Shown: positions 26,524 to 35,913 of the stretch, piece by piece | Layout of the letters: the number at the start of each line of letters is the position of its first letter | Numbering within the stretch: position 1 is the first letter of the stretch | DNA from: Thiomicrorhabdus sp. | GTDB taxonomy: Bacteria; Pseudomonadota; Gammaproteobacteria; Thiomicrospirales; Thiomicrospiraceae | NCBI RefSeq assembly: GCF_963662555.1 | Contig: NZ_OY759719.1 | Span: 1,322,985 to 1,386,984 of the forward strand | Length of the DNA: 64,000 nt | Direction: 5' to 3' | Position numbers and translations under genes: made by a program | The notes under the pieces: generated by a model | Database searches by the model: none | What the model was told of the DNA's origin: nothing | Seen by the model: the letters and a program-made list of their open reading frames with translations, nothing else

Positions 26524-28842
26524 ATGTTTAAATCACTTAGAGCCAGAGTTGAAATCTACACGGTTTTAACGATTCTTTTTACTGCCGCTATTTTAATAGC
26601 TGTTTTTACATATCAGTTGTATCAATCTAAACAACACCTGCTTAACGCCATGGCAGGCAAACAGATATCAATTTATAAAACCGTCTTGGACAAGACTGTT
26701 TCTCAAATGGAAAAAAATGTTTTTGCATTTACACGAGATGAACAGTTGTTTAAAGCCATTGAAGATTCTGATAAACAAGCTATTTCTGAACGAGTGGGGC
26801 CTACGGCTAACCGCTTAGAAGCAACTCAGACTGCTTCCAATGTTCGTTTGTTAGGTGTTGATGGTACCGTTCTTTTTAGTCGTAATAAAAACGACGGTAG
26901 CTCAGTTAATCTTGAGCTTGTTAAAAAGTCAGTTTCGGATTTAGTCATTACCAGAGGTTTAGAGTCGGTGAACGGAAATCCTGAGGTACACTTTATCTTT
27001 CCGCTTACTAAAAAGGGTAAGGCATTTGCCGTTGTTGACCTTGTTATGGATTATTCAATGCTAGCACCAAGTCTTGCAGAAATTGGTCAAACTCGATTTA
27101 TGTTGTTTGCTCTAAATGGCAAATTAATTACCCATCAAGACCACGATATTGAACAGGCTTTCATTGATTCTGGTGAAGATGTAACAACTTATGGTATAGA
27201 TAAATTTGTGTATGGCGACAAAAGCTATACGAGTGTTACTCAGCCATTAAAAGACGTCAATGGTAAAACCGTTGCCTATGTGGCAACTTTAACTGATGAC
27301 ACTGAAATGCATAGTGCTCAAGATTTCTCATTTATGATAGGAACACTAAGCATTATTCTTTGGATTATTATTGCTTTTACCTTAACTAAAATTCAATTTA
27401 AGAAGGCTTTTAAGCCGCTTGAAAATATGAAAACGGTGGTTGATAACATCAGTCAGAATGGTGATTTCAGTAAACGTATTCCAGTTGTTTCTAAAGATGA
27501 GGTGGGTGAAGCTGCAGAGGCAATAAATCACATGGTTGATACACTCCAAAAATCGATTTCAGATAGCAACTTGGTTATGAATGCAGTTGCAAGCGGTGAT
27601 TTTTCAAAACGTATCAATGGTGAGTACAAAGGCGATTTAGCCACACTGCAAGTTGCAGTTAATCAATCGACTCAAGCGGTAGAGTTTTCAATGAGAGAAA
27701 TTATTACTCTTGTTCATGCATTAAGTAATGGTGATTTTTCAGCGAGAATGAATGATAAAGTCGATCCAAATGTACGAAAAGAAGTTGAATTATCATTACG
27801 AATGATGAGTGATGTTATTTCTAATGTAAATATCGTTTTAGAGCACATGGCTAATGGAGATTATTCTCACCGAGTAACGGTTCCAGCCAACGGTGAGTTA
27901 AAGATTATGGCTGATAGTGTCAATAGTCGTGTAGAGCAAACCGATAAAGCGTTAGGCGAAATTGCAGATGTGGTAAACGCTCTTGCCGATGGTAATTTAA
28001 CTAAACGCGTGACATCTGAGTTTGGTGGTAAGTTTGGAGATGTATCAAAATCTTTAAATGGCTCGATTGATAACCTGGCTAAACTGATTTCAGAAACCAC
28101 TTACGGAGTGCATAACCTAACAGATAATGTTGAACAAATTTATCAAGGTAGCCAAGATTTAAATGATCGTACTCAACGTCAAGCAGCCTCTCTGGAAGAA
28201 ACAACGGCCACTATGGATCAAATTATGTTTGCGGTAAAACAAACAACCGATAATGCTCAATCAGCAAATCAGCTTGCTACATCAGCTCGAACTCAAGCGG
28301 ATAACGGTGCTGAAGTTATGAGAAGCACGATTGAATCTATGGGTGATATTAAAGAGGCCAGTCATAGAATAGAAGAAATTATAAGCTTGATTGACAGTAT
28401 CGCCTTCCAAACTAATTTACTGGCATTAAATGCAGCGGTTGAAGCGGCAAGAGCCGGTGAGCATGGACGAGGGTTTGCAGTAGTTGCTGGCGAAGTGAGG
28501 AACTTAGCGGGTAAATCATCGGATGCGGCTCGTGACATTAAAGGTTTGATTGAGAATGCGGTTAATGCTGTTGACCAAGGTACAGAAAGAGCAGAGCGTT
28601 CTGATGAAGCGTTACAGCATATTACCGAGAGCATTCGCAAGGTAAGCGATATAGTCGCTGAGATTTCAAAAGCTTCAAGCGAGCAAACGCATTCAATAAC
28701 TCAAGTAGGTCAAGCCATTGGAGATATTGATACCGTGACTCAGCAAAACGCAGCTCTAGTCGAAGAAAGCACTGCAGCTTCAGAAACCATGAAATCTGAA
28801 GCATCTTCTTTAGCAAACTTAGTGTCTAAATTTAAAGTTTAA
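26524..28842 (+). CDS. Methyl-accepting chemotaxis protein with poly-HAMP linker
   Basis: 772 residues. Membrane segment 1 (about 11-31), a periplasmic Cache-like sensor (about 32-265), membrane segment 2 (about 271-291), a HAMP domain (about 295-350), then further HAMP-like units recognised by the repeated words NGDFSKRI, SGDFSKRI, NGDFSARM, NGDYSHRV and DGNLTKRV, and a methyl-accepting domain (about 505-772) with the hairpin tip NLLALNAAVEAARAGEHGRG near 630. It relays an extracellular signal to CheA. The chain of HAMP-like units is longer than in classical receptors. The ligand is unknown; the rhodanese gene upstream makes a sulfur or redox signal worth testing. Confidence 0.93.
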   Translation: MFKSLRARVEIYTVLTILFTAAILIAVFTYQLYQSKQHLLNAMAGKQISIYKTVLDKTVSQMEKNVFAFTRDEQLFKAIEDSDKQAISERVGPTANRLEATQTASNVRLLGVDGTVLFSRNKNDGSSVNLELVKKSVSDLVITRGLESVNGNPEVHFIFPLTKKGKAFAVVDLVMDYSMLAPSLAEIGQTRFMLFALNGKLITHQDHDIEQAFIDSGEDVTTYGIDKFVYGDKSYTSVTQPLKDVNGKTVAYVATLTDDTEMHSAQDFSFMIGTLSIILWIIIAFTLTKIQFKKAFKPLENMKTVVDNISQNGDFSKRIPVVSKDEVGEAAEAINHMVDTLQKSISDSNLVMNAVASGDFSKRINGEYKGDLATLQVAVNQSTQAVEFSMREIITLVHALSNGDFSARMNDKVDPNVRKEVELSLRMMSDVISNVNIVLEHMANGDYSHRVTVPANGELKIMADSVNSRVEQTDKALGEIADVVNALADGNLTKRVTSEFGGKFGDVSKSLNGSIDNLAKLISETTYGVHNLTDNVEQIYQGSQDLNDRTQRQAASLEETTATMDQIMFAVKQTTDNAQSANQLATSARTQADNGAEVMRSTIESMGDIKEASHRIEEIISLIDSIAFQTNLLALNAAVEAARAGEHGRGFAVVAGEVRNLAGKSSDAARDIKGLIENAVNAVDQGTERAERSDEALQHITESIRKVSDIVAEISKASSEQTHSITQVGQAIGDIDTVTQQNAALVEESTAASETMKSEASSLANLVSKFKV

Positions 28843-28875
28843 TTTCTAAAATTTAAACTTCTATTTATTCAAAAC

Positions 28876-28908
28876 AAAAAAACCGAGCGTTATGTGCTCG
28901 GTTTTTTG
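28876..28908. terminator. Bidirectional terminator between MCP gene and folD
   Basis: Stem AAAAAACCGAGC with GCTCGGTTTTTT around a GTTATGT loop. A-rich and T-rich flanks make it work for both converging genes. Confidence 0.9.
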
Positions 28909-28930
28909 TTTTAAGAGAGAAGGTAAATCG

Positions 28931-29794
28931 TTATTTAAGTTTACAATCCAAGTGATAAGCCACTTGCATAGTATTCTCTAATAAAGTGGCAATAGTCATT
29001 GGGCCAACGCCACCTGGTACTGGTGTAATCCAACTTGCACGTTCTTTCGCTGTTTCATACTCAACGTCACCGCAAAGCGTACCATCATCCATACGGTTAA
29101 TACCTACATCAATCACAATGGCACCGTCTTTAATCCATTCACCTTTAACCATGTTTGGTATACCAACACCCACAACCACTAAATCAGCTTCAGAAACTTT
29201 TTTAGGTAGATCTTTAGTAGCACTATGACAAATAGTAACTGTTGCACGCTCATTTAAAAGCTCCAACATCATAGGAACACCCACAATGTTAGATGCACCT
29301 ACCACAACCGCATTTAAGCCACGAAGAGGAATACCTGTTTTTGCTAACATAGTCATAACACCATGGGGTGTACAAGGAGCTAACTGAGTCATACGAGTGG
29401 CTAAACGACCAACATTATAAGGATGAAAACCATCCACATCTTTACAAGGATGAATACGCTCAATAATTTCTTCTGGATCAATGTGGTCTGGGACAGGTAG
29501 CTGAACAATAATTCCGTGAACATTATCATCGGCATTTAATTTATCAATTAAAGCCAATACTTCTTCTTGAGAAGTTTCGGCAGGAAGTACCTCAGACACA
29601 TCATTAAAGCCGGCTTTTTGACAAGCTATCTTTTTATTACGCACATAAACTTGAGACGCGGGGTCTTCACCAACCATGATAACAGCCAGGCCTGGCGGCT
29701 TTTTACCTAAAGCAACTTGTTTCTCAACTTCTTGCTGAATCGAATCGCGTAGTTCGGCTGCAATCGCCTTACCGTCTAAAATTTGTGCAGACAT
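28931..29794 (-). CDS. folD: Methylenetetrahydrofolate dehydrogenase/cyclohydrolase FolD
   Basis: 287 residues from the ATG at 29794, which gives the usual [15 protein letters not shown]; an in-frame ATG 12 nt upstream is possible. Bifunctional cytosolic enzyme that converts 5,10-methylene-THF to 10-formyl-THF. Motifs: the active-site [13 protein letters not shown] lysine region, [24 protein letters not shown], and PCTPHGVM and the NADP site [30 protein letters not shown] closes the protein. A GCCAGGCCTGGC palindrome variant is within the gene (29685-29696). Confidence 0.97.
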   Translation of the reverse strand: MSAQILDGKAIAAELRDSIQQEVEKQVALGKKPPGLAVIMVGEDPASQVYVRNKKIACQKAGFNDVSEVLPAETSQEEVLALIDKLNADDNVHGIIVQLPVPDHIDPEEIIERIHPCKDVDGFHPYNVGRLATRMTQLAPCTPHGVMTMLAKTGIPLRGLNAVVVGASNIVGVPMMLELLNERATVTICHSATKDLPKKVSEADLVVVGVGIPNMVKGEWIKDGAIVIDVGINRMDDGTLCGDVEYETAKERASWITPVPGGVGPMTIATLLENTMQVAYHLDCKLK

Positions 29795-30027
29795 AGTATT
29801 TATCATCCTACATAGAGTAAAAAATTGTCGTTTATCATAACCGATTTTGAAGAAATATAAATTTCAGAATCATTTATATCCTTTATATAAATAGTTAGTG
29901 TTTGTAATTTGGAATATAAAAAGAGGCTTTAAAATAAGAATCAATAAGTTAGCAAGCAGTAACTCCACAGGCGTTATTACACAGAAAAATAAAATGCAAA
30001 AAAACATAAAAATTTTATAGTTTCTTG

Positions 30028-30056
30028 TTGACAGGTCAGGGGGGCGTCTATACAAT
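30028..30056 (+). promoter_or_regulatory. Promoter of the tRNA cluster
   Basis: TTGACA (30028-30033), 17-nt spacer, TACAAT (30051-30056), followed by a GC-rich ACGCCCC discriminator typical of stringently controlled stable-RNA promoters. Start about 30063, just before tRNA-Pro. Confidence 0.85.
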
Positions 30057-30069
30057 ACGCCCCATCTTA

Positions 30070-30146
30070 CGGAGTGTAGCGCAGCTTGGTAGCGCACCTG
30101 TTTTGGGTACAGGTGGTCGGGGGTTCAAATCCCTCCACTCCGACCA
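30070..30146 (+). tRNA. tRNA-Pro (anticodon TGG)
   Basis: 77-nt cloverleaf, acceptor CGGAGTG with CACTCCG, encoded CCA; anticodon stem CCTGT/ACAGG around TTTGGGT gives TGG. First gene of a Pro-Arg-His cluster. Confidence 0.97.
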
Positions 30147-30207
30147 TATTCTTATCGAATTGAAGATGGTCACCATCTTCAGTTAGATAGTCAAAAGGTT
30201 CGATAAC

Positions 30208-30284
30208 GCGCCCATAGCTCAACTGGATAGAGCATCGCCCTTCTAAGGCGAGGGTTTCAGGTTCGAATCCTGATGGGCGTACCA
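30208..30284 (+). tRNA. tRNA-Arg (anticodon TCT)
   Basis: 77-nt cloverleaf, acceptor GCGCCCA with TGGGCGT, encoded CCA; anticodon stem TCGCC/GGCGA around CTTCTAA gives TCT, reading AGA/AGG. Confidence 0.97.
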
Positions 30285-30314
30285 TATTTATGGTGTGTTC
30301 ATCACGCCATCTAT

Positions 30315-30391
30315 GGCGGATGTAGCTCAGTTGGTAGAGCCCAGGATTGTGATTCCTGTTGTCGCGGGTTCGATCCCCGTCATTCGCCCCA
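30315..30391 (+). tRNA. tRNA-His (anticodon GTG)
   Basis: 77-nt cloverleaf counting the extra G at -1 characteristic of tRNA-His, which faces C73. Acceptor GCGGATG with CATTCGC, anticodon loop TTGTGAT gives GTG, encoded CCA. Confidence 0.96.
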
Positions 30392-30607
30392 CTTTTTCTT
30401 TTTATTTTCTTTGTTAAATTCAGCTTCTCATGAAGCTTATCTAAGCAATTTCTTTTCTATTTACTCTCGTTTTTTCTATTTTTTAAAATCATTTTTTGCA
30501 CCATAATAATTTATTTTATGCATCCTATTTGAACATTGATGGTTTTTTATAGCCTTATAATAAGTATTTTCTTTCTTTAAGCCTATTAAAACGCCTTTTT
30601 ATAATTT

Positions 30608-30623
30608 TGGTACTTCTTTTGCT
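30608..30623 (+). promoter_or_regulatory. Sigma-54 promoter candidate for the solute-binding protein gene
   Basis: TGGTACTTCTTTTGCT has GG and GC exactly 12 nt apart and matches TGGCAC-N5-TTGCW at ten of twelve key bases. Start would be near 30634, 36 nt before the ATG. Upstream (30392-30607) is AT-rich without a gene. A second such promoter serves the transporter operon at 50.3 kb. Confidence 0.6.
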
Positions 30624-30669
30624 TTTAAGTTATTACCCTTTTTATAATTGGTAATACTGGAGTTGTGAT

Positions 30670-31656
30670 ATGAAGTCTAAGATTGTTTCTAAAACCTTTG
30701 GATTGGTAGCTGGTTTAGCTATGACTGCTATGAGTTGGCAGGCTAATGCCGCTGAGCCTTTAAAAATAGGATATAGCGATTGGCCTGGTTGGGTAGCTTG
30801 GGATGTGGCTATTGAAAAAGATTGGTTTAAAAAAGAAGGTGTGGATGTCAAATTTGAATGGTTTGATTACGTGGCTTCAATGGACGCATATGCCGCAGGT
30901 AAATTAGATGGTGTACATATGACAAATGGTGATGCTTTAGTGACTGGTTCTACTGGTGCACCGAGTGTAATGATTTTGTTAAATGACTACTCTAACGGTA
31001 ATGACATGGTGGTTGCTAAGCCTGGCGTTGCTTCTATTAAAGATTTAAAAGGTAAAAAGATTGGTGTTGAAGTTGGTTTTGTATCTCACCTATTGTTACT
31101 TACTGCTTTAGATGCTAACGGCATGTCAGAATCTGATGTCACTCTCGTTAATGTTCCTACTAATGAAACACCACAGGTTTTAGCTTCTGGTGAAGTCGAT
31201 GCTATTGTGGCTTGGCAGCCAAGTTCTGGTCAAGCATTAAGTATGGTGCCTGGTTCAAAAGCCGTATTTACTTCTAGAAATAATCCTGGAATTATCTATG
31301 ACGGTTTATCGGTAAACCCTGCAAGTCTTTCTGAGCGTAAAGCAGATTGGGAGAAGGTTTTAAAGGTATGGTACAAGGTGGTTAATTATATTAACGACCC
31401 TAAAACACATGCTGATGCAGTAAAAATTATGTCGGCACGAGTAGGTTTAACTCCTGAAGAGTATGAGCCATTTTTGGAAGGAACTAAACTTCTTACTTTA
31501 GATGAAGCAAAAGCCGCTTACAAAAAAGGTAAAGGCTTAGATTCTATCTATGGTTCTTCAAAAGTATCTGATGACTTTAACGTAGCCAATAAAGTTTACG
31601 ATGCTCCTCAAGATATTGATGCTTATTTTGATGGTTCTTTAACTGACGGATTGTAA
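30670..31656 (+). CDS. ABC transporter substrate-binding protein (urea/guanidine type)
   Basis: 328 residues. A signal peptide (about 1-27, ending QANAAE) and an NMT1/TauA-like periplasmic binding fold: [40 protein letters not shown], and [18 protein letters not shown]. Members of this group accompany urea-carboxylase-type clusters. Its likely ATPase and permease partners are encoded 17 kb downstream (48.4-50.3 kb) on the other strand, under a second sigma-54-like promoter. GGAG precedes the ATG by 7 nt. Substrate urea, guanidine or a related N compound is inference from context. Confidence 0.88.
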   Translation: MKSKIVSKTFGLVAGLAMTAMSWQANAAEPLKIGYSDWPGWVAWDVAIEKDWFKKEGVDVKFEWFDYVASMDAYAAGKLDGVHMTNGDALVTGSTGAPSVMILLNDYSNGNDMVVAKPGVASIKDLKGKKIGVEVGFVSHLLLLTALDANGMSESDVTLVNVPTNETPQVLASGEVDAIVAWQPSSGQALSMVPGSKAVFTSRNNPGIIYDGLSVNPASLSERKADWEKVLKVWYKVVNYINDPKTHADAVKIMSARVGLTPEEYEPFLEGTKLLTLDEAKAAYKKGKGLDSIYGSSKVSDDFNVANKVYDAPQDIDAYFDGSLTDGL

Positions 31657-31712
31657 TTACAAAATTTAAATTATTTTCAAACAGTCAATTACAGACTGTT
31701 ACAGCGTAATTT

Positions 31713-31759
31713 AGCCTAATTCAGCCTTCTAGGACCTCCTCTTATTAGGCTGTTTTTTT
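31713..31759 (+). terminator. Terminator after the binding-protein gene
   Basis: Stem AGCCTAAT (31713-31720) with ATTAGGCT (31744-31751) and a run of seven T; a further small hairpin ACAGTC/GACTGT lies at 31681-31699. Confidence 0.7.
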
Positions 31760-31798
31760 ATCTATAAGAAAAGAGTAAAAGAGTAGTGAGGAATTGAA

Positions 31799-32812
31799 AT
31801 GACTCAAAAAACAAAATATTTTCGTCATCAAGATGCTCTTATACCTACTGTTATTGCATTAACCTATGTAATAACTACCTATATTCTTGGGTTTGGCTTA
31901 CTGTTAGCGGAACCTTTCTATGCCAATATTATTGGTATTCCTATATTGGCTCATTCAATGGTAATAGCAGCTTATTTGATTCATGAGGCTGCCCATTCAA
32001 GTGTTTTTAAAGATAAGAAGCATAATCGTTGGTTTGCAGAGTCTTTATTGTGGATAACGGGGAATAGTTATTCAAATTTTGATGATATTCAACGTAAACA
32101 CAATCGTCATCATAGCGACCGTGCCGATATTGTTTCTTTTGATTTTAGACCAATCTTAGAAAAGCACCCGCAATTACTAAAAGTTATTAAAACGTTAGAG
32201 TGGATGTACATTCCTGCTTTAGAAATTTTAATGCATGCTCTGGTACTTATACTGCCTTTTGTTAAAGAGAATAGAAAACAAAATCGACCTCGCATTATGG
32301 TTGTGTTTGCTTTAAGGGGCGCTCTGTTTTTTTGGTTAGCCTCCATCTCGATGCATATTTTGTGGTTGTATCCATTGGCTTATATGTTGTTTTTAACGGT
32401 AATGCGTTTTATGGATGTGCATCAACATACTTATGAAGTCTACGAAACCTTGGATTTACCTAGAGGTGCTGAAGCCAAATTAAGAGACCGTGAGTTTGAG
32501 GAGCATAATACTTACTCAAATTTACTTTCGGTGAAATATCCTTGGGTGAATTTATTGGTACTTAATTTTAGTTATCACAATGTTCATCATGAGCAGCAAT
32601 TGCAGCCTTGGTATCGTTTGCCAAAATTACATAAAGAAATGTTTGGTGATGATTACCAACAAATTTTGACTTTTAAGCACCTTATTAAAAGTTTTCATAA
32701 ATACCGTGTGCCACGTATTTTAAATGGTGATCCAATCAATTTACCTGTTAAACAAGATGAAGGCGAAACCTTTATTGGGGTAGATGGTGTCTCTTTTTTA
32801 ACCGCCCACTAA
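31799..32812 (+). CDS. Fatty acid desaturase family membrane protein
   Basis: 337 residues with four or more membrane segments (about 14-40, 45-60, 135-155, 180-200). The three histidine boxes of the desaturase superfamily are present: HEAAHSS (about 62), HNRHH (about 100) and HNVHH (about 260), so a di-iron centre can form. Members introduce double bonds or hydroxyl groups in lipids or small aromatic and amine substrates. It lies after the binding-protein gene and before a lactonase-like, an isomerase-like and an exporter gene on the same strand. The exact substrate cannot be told from sequence. Confidence 0.88.
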   Translation: MTQKTKYFRHQDALIPTVIALTYVITTYILGFGLLLAEPFYANIIGIPILAHSMVIAAYLIHEAAHSSVFKDKKHNRWFAESLLWITGNSYSNFDDIQRKHNRHHSDRADIVSFDFRPILEKHPQLLKVIKTLEWMYIPALEILMHALVLILPFVKENRKQNRPRIMVVFALRGALFFWLASISMHILWLYPLAYMLFLTVMRFMDVHQHTYEVYETLDLPRGAEAKLRDREFEEHNTYSNLLSVKYPWVNLLVLNFSYHNVHHEQQLQPWYRLPKLHKEMFGDDYQQILTFKHLIKSFHKYRVPRILNGDPINLPVKQDEGETFIGVDGVSFLTAH

Positions 32813-32884
32813 TTCTTTATTAATTAGCCATTAATTGTGTGTTAATTACTTATGGATTAGATATGTAATGCCTGTGAGGAAAAT

Positions 32885-33667
32885 ATGACTCAAGTGACTA
32901 AGTTTTGGCCAATTTTAACCGGCCAGCACACCTATGAAAAAACCCTTTCTACTCGTGGTGTGGGTAAGGGCGAAATTATTAAAGCACCTATTTTGGCGTA
33001 TTTAATTGAAACCAATAATGGGCGTATTTTGTTTGATGTAGGTTGTGATTACCAAAAAATCAAACAACCTGATTTACGTCAAAAATACTATGAGCATGAC
33101 GGTTTTCCTTTTGGCCCGCCAGAGATGGAGGAAGAGCAGCAGTTATCTAATAAATTACAAATTTTAGGCTTGCAGCCAGAAGATGTCGATGTGGTTTTTT
33201 GTAGCCATTTGCATTTTGATCATGCGGGTGGTTTATGTGAGTTTTGTCATGCAGAAGTGCATGTGCATAGTCAAGAGATGACGGCGGCAAAAAATCTTGA
33301 AGATGAAGCCTACTTTACCTCAGATTTTGATTTACCGCTTAACTGGAAAATTCAAACCGAAGAGTATGATTTAGTGCCTGGTGTGAGAGCCATCGAAACG
33401 CCTGGTCATACCGCAGGCCATATGTCTATGTATATTGAACTACCTAAAGGTCAGCCGATTATTTTAGCGGGTGATGCGGCTGATTTAGTTGAAAACATTG
33501 AGCAAGAGATCGCTCCAGGCTTGTGTTGGCAAGACAACGAATTAATGGCGATTGAGAGTATTCAAAAATTAAAACAGTTTAGCCAACAAAATAATGCTGC
33601 TCTTTGGCCAAACCATGATTGGCAGTTCTTTCAAAAACACAATCGATTCCCCGATTTTTTTGAATAG
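32885..33667 (+). CDS. Metallo-beta-lactamase fold hydrolase, AHL-lactonase-like
   Basis: 260 residues. The metal motif CSHLHFDHAGG (HxHxDH, about 112-117), a later His in ETPGHTAGHMSMY and Asp in LAGDAADL give the two-metal site. Length and layout match the AttM/AiiA group of N-acyl homoserine lactonases, though family members may act on other lactones or esters. It has 17 nt between its stop and the next ATG, so it is in one operon with the isomerase-like and exporter genes. Confidence 0.85.
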   Translation: MTQVTKFWPILTGQHTYEKTLSTRGVGKGEIIKAPILAYLIETNNGRILFDVGCDYQKIKQPDLRQKYYEHDGFPFGPPEMEEEQQLSNKLQILGLQPEDVDVVFCSHLHFDHAGGLCEFCHAEVHVHSQEMTAAKNLEDEAYFTSDFDLPLNWKIQTEEYDLVPGVRAIETPGHTAGHMSMYIELPKGQPIILAGDAADLVENIEQEIAPGLCWQDNELMAIESIQKLKQFSQQNNAALWPNHDWQFFQKHNRFPDFFE

Positions 33668-33684
33668 TCACGGTGGCAGATTCG

Positions 33685-34524
33685 ATGCAATTAAAAACGT
33701 TTAAAACCCTTTGGGGCAATACTTTACCCATTGACCAGGCCTGTAAAAATGCAATCAATCATCAATTTAATGGTATTGAAGGTCAAGCTCCTAAAGATAA
33801 CATTGAACAAACCAAATGGATAAATGCCTTAGCCGAGTTTGAGTGTGATTACATTGCTGAAGTGGTAACGGGCGGCGATTATGTGCCAGATAGGAATTGG
33901 AGCGTTCAACAGCATTTAGACGATATTAAATATCAATTAGACAATTCAATGCCTTTAAATCCCTTGTTTGCGACTTGCATAACGGGCTGTGATGCTTGGG
34001 AGGAAAACGATTCGATCGCGTTTTTTGAGCAAGCTATGCAAGTGGGTAAAGATTATGGAATTACTTTAAGTTTTGAAACACACAGAAGTCGCTCATTATT
34101 TACTCCTTGGGTAACTCAAAGAGTGGTTAAGGCTTTACCTGAGATTAACTTAACGTTAGATATCAGTCACTGGTGTGTAGTTTGTGAGCGTTTAATGGAT
34201 TCTGAAATGGATGTTATTCATGCGATTAAAACTAATGTTCACCATGTTCATGGACGAGTAGGTTATGACCAAGGTCCGCAAGTTCCACACCCTGCTGCAC
34301 CAGAGTATGCAGAAGCGCTACAGTCGCATCAGCGAGTTTGGGAAACCGTTTGGAAGGACCAGTTTGCTAAGGGATTTGAAGTGACCACCTTAACACCTGA
34401 ATTTGGGCCAGATGGTTATTTGCATTTGCAGCCTTTTACCCAAATGCCAGTAGCAGATTTATCTGAAGTGAACCAGTGGATAAACCAAGTTGAACAACAG
34501 CATTTTTCAGAGGTGTCTTTTTAA
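33685..34524 (+). CDS. Sugar phosphate isomerase/epimerase-like TIM barrel protein
   Basis: 279 residues from the ATG at 33685 (GGTGG 8 nt before); a GTG at 33673 is in frame. AP endonuclease 2/xylose isomerase-like barrel: FKTLWGNTLPIDQA, FNGIEGQAP, the metal region with SFETHRSRSL, LTLDISHWCVVCE and HHVHGRVGYDQGPQVP. These proteins isomerise or hydrolyse sugars and other small polyols; the particular reaction is unknown. Its stop shares a base with the start of the exporter gene. Confidence 0.85.
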   Translation: MQLKTFKTLWGNTLPIDQACKNAINHQFNGIEGQAPKDNIEQTKWINALAEFECDYIAEVVTGGDYVPDRNWSVQQHLDDIKYQLDNSMPLNPLFATCITGCDAWEENDSIAFFEQAMQVGKDYGITLSFETHRSRSLFTPWVTQRVVKALPEINLTLDISHWCVVCERLMDSEMDVIHAIKTNVHHVHGRVGYDQGPQVPHPAAPEYAEALQSHQRVWETVWKDQFAKGFEVTTLTPEFGPDGYLHLQPFTQMPVADLSEVNQWINQVEQQHFSEVSF

Positions 34525-35438
34525 TGGAAATCGGATTAAGCAAAATAGGGAATGACCAGGCCCCAGCAAAAGATAAACGACCAGTATTAGTGCTATTAGT
34601 GGCTTCGTTATTTTGGGGGATGAGTTGGTGGCCATTAAAGTCGCTACATCAAATGGGGTTTGATGGGCCTTTTATTATTTTTGTGGCTTACGGTTTATTA
34701 AGTTTACTGTTCTTGCCGATTTTATGGCACTTTAAAAGCACGTTAAAAAACAATATTAAACCTTGGTTGTTAATCGTCGTGCTTGGGGGAGGAGCCAATT
34801 TAGCCTTTAATTACTCATTAATTTATGGCGATGTGATTCGCGTCATGGTGTTGTTTTATTTATTGCCTCTTTGGGGAGTCTTAGGCGGTAAATTTATATT
34901 AAAAGAACGTGTGCCTATGTTGGGATGGTTAGCGGCAGGGCTGGCAATATCAGGTGCATTTTTAGTTGTAGGTGGGGTTGAGATATTTGAATCGCCTCCG
35001 ACGTGGATTGATTTTCTAGCGTTGCTTTCGGGCTTTTTATTTGCCATGAATAATATTGCTTTTAGGGGCGTGCAATCCTTACCTGTGGTAGTAAAACTCA
35101 GTGCCTTATTTATGGGGACTATGCTTATGTCTGGGATTTTGGTCTTGAATCAAGACGTTCATCTAGCTGGTAATATTTCCATAAGTGCCTGGTTGTGGTT
35201 GGCGGCATTTGGTTTGGTGTGGTTATTAATCTCCAATCTAGGTTCTCAGTGGGCTGTAACGCATATGCCAGCAAGTCAATCATCTATCATTATGATTATG
35301 GAGCTGGTTGCCGCCGTTATCTCCGCCATGTTATTCAATGGTGAAACTTTGAATTTAATAGAAGGGCTGGGAGCGGCTTTAATTTTAAGTGCGGCGTTGA
35401 TTGAGGCCTTAAGATCACACAAAGATTCAAATACTTAG
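34524..35438 (+). CDS. DMT-family (EamA) transporter
   Basis: 304 residues with about ten predicted membrane helices in two EamA repeats. The first repeat ends near the motif ERVPMLGWLAAGLAISGAFLV, the second carries ASQSSIIMIMELVAAVISA. This fold moves metabolites, often as an exporter. Last gene of the operon with lactonase-like and isomerase-like genes, so its likely cargo is a product of that pathway. A strong terminator follows. Confidence 0.9.
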   Translation: MEIGLSKIGNDQAPAKDKRPVLVLLVASLFWGMSWWPLKSLHQMGFDGPFIIFVAYGLLSLLFLPILWHFKSTLKNNIKPWLLIVVLGGGANLAFNYSLIYGDVIRVMVLFYLLPLWGVLGGKFILKERVPMLGWLAAGLAISGAFLVVGGVEIFESPPTWIDFLALLSGFLFAMNNIAFRGVQSLPVVVKLSALFMGTMLMSGILVLNQDVHLAGNISISAWLWLAAFGLVWLLISNLGSQWAVTHMPASQSSIIMIMELVAAVISAMLFNGETLNLIEGLGAALILSAALIEALRSHKDSNT

Positions 35439-35507
35439 CCATTTAATACACAAAAATCAAAGAGTGATTGAAAAAGAGAGATTCCTGAATAGAATGATTT
35501 AAAAACA

Positions 35508-35537
35508 ACAAAGGCCTTAAATAAGGCCTTTGTTTTA
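35508..35537. terminator. Terminator after the DMT exporter gene
   Basis: Stem ACAAAGGCCTT with AAGGCCTTTGT around AAAT, then TTTTAT. It also faces the allophanate hydrolase remnant on the other strand. Its AAGGCCTT core is not the iterated palindrome. Confidence 0.85.
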
Positions 35538-35565
35538 TGGTTTACTCAGCTTTGTTAAATTTATA

Positions 35566-35808
35566 TTAGCTTTTTTGAGCCATCCAATTTCGCCAGCCAC
35601 CTGTATGCGAGATATCGGTTGCACCTTCAATGCCATAGGGTTCACAAATAAAGCCAACCACTTGAGAGCCATCAATCAACTCAACTTTACCTAACCCTAA
35701 AGGCGAGGGAATGAGAGCCAAAAAACTGCCCAGATGTTGTTTAGGCATATTCCAGATTTCTAGTTCAATCGATTCTCCACCTTTAAGCTGTTTTACCAGG
35801 CCTGGTTT
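35566..35808 (-). pseudogene. Duplicated 3' end of the allophanate hydrolase gene
   Basis: Encodes KPGLVKQLKGGESIELEI through GYGIE-type ending GGWRNWMAQKS, the last 78 residues of allophanate hydrolase. 35581-35808 and 40967-41194 align over 228 nt without gaps, with about 11 differences (about 95% identity). The match stops at an exact ACCAGGCCTGGT (35795-35806). It has no catalytic amidase part. It and the complete gene flank the HIT-McrB-McrC module as direct repeats. Confidence 0.9.
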
Positions 35809-35913
35809 ATGGTGACACCTGGCCTGGTAAATTGTAGAATCAAATCTTTGCAATTATTTAGCATAAAAAACTATCTTAACCTGCCTCTCAACCCTTAAAT
35901 TTTAGGATGTAAT

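Noticed and set aside
29870..30097. 75-codon minus-strand frame before the tRNA cluster
   Set aside because: It covers the tRNA promoter and the tRNA-Pro 5' end, with no ribosome-binding site.
30067..30506. Open frames over the tRNA cluster on both strands
   Set aside because: They overlap tRNA-Pro, -Arg and -His, which are certain; composition is not protein-like.
35508..35537. Terminator AAGGCCTT as a copy of the iterated palindrome
   Set aside because: Flanks differ (AAGGCCTT not CAGGCCTG); it is an ordinary hairpin.
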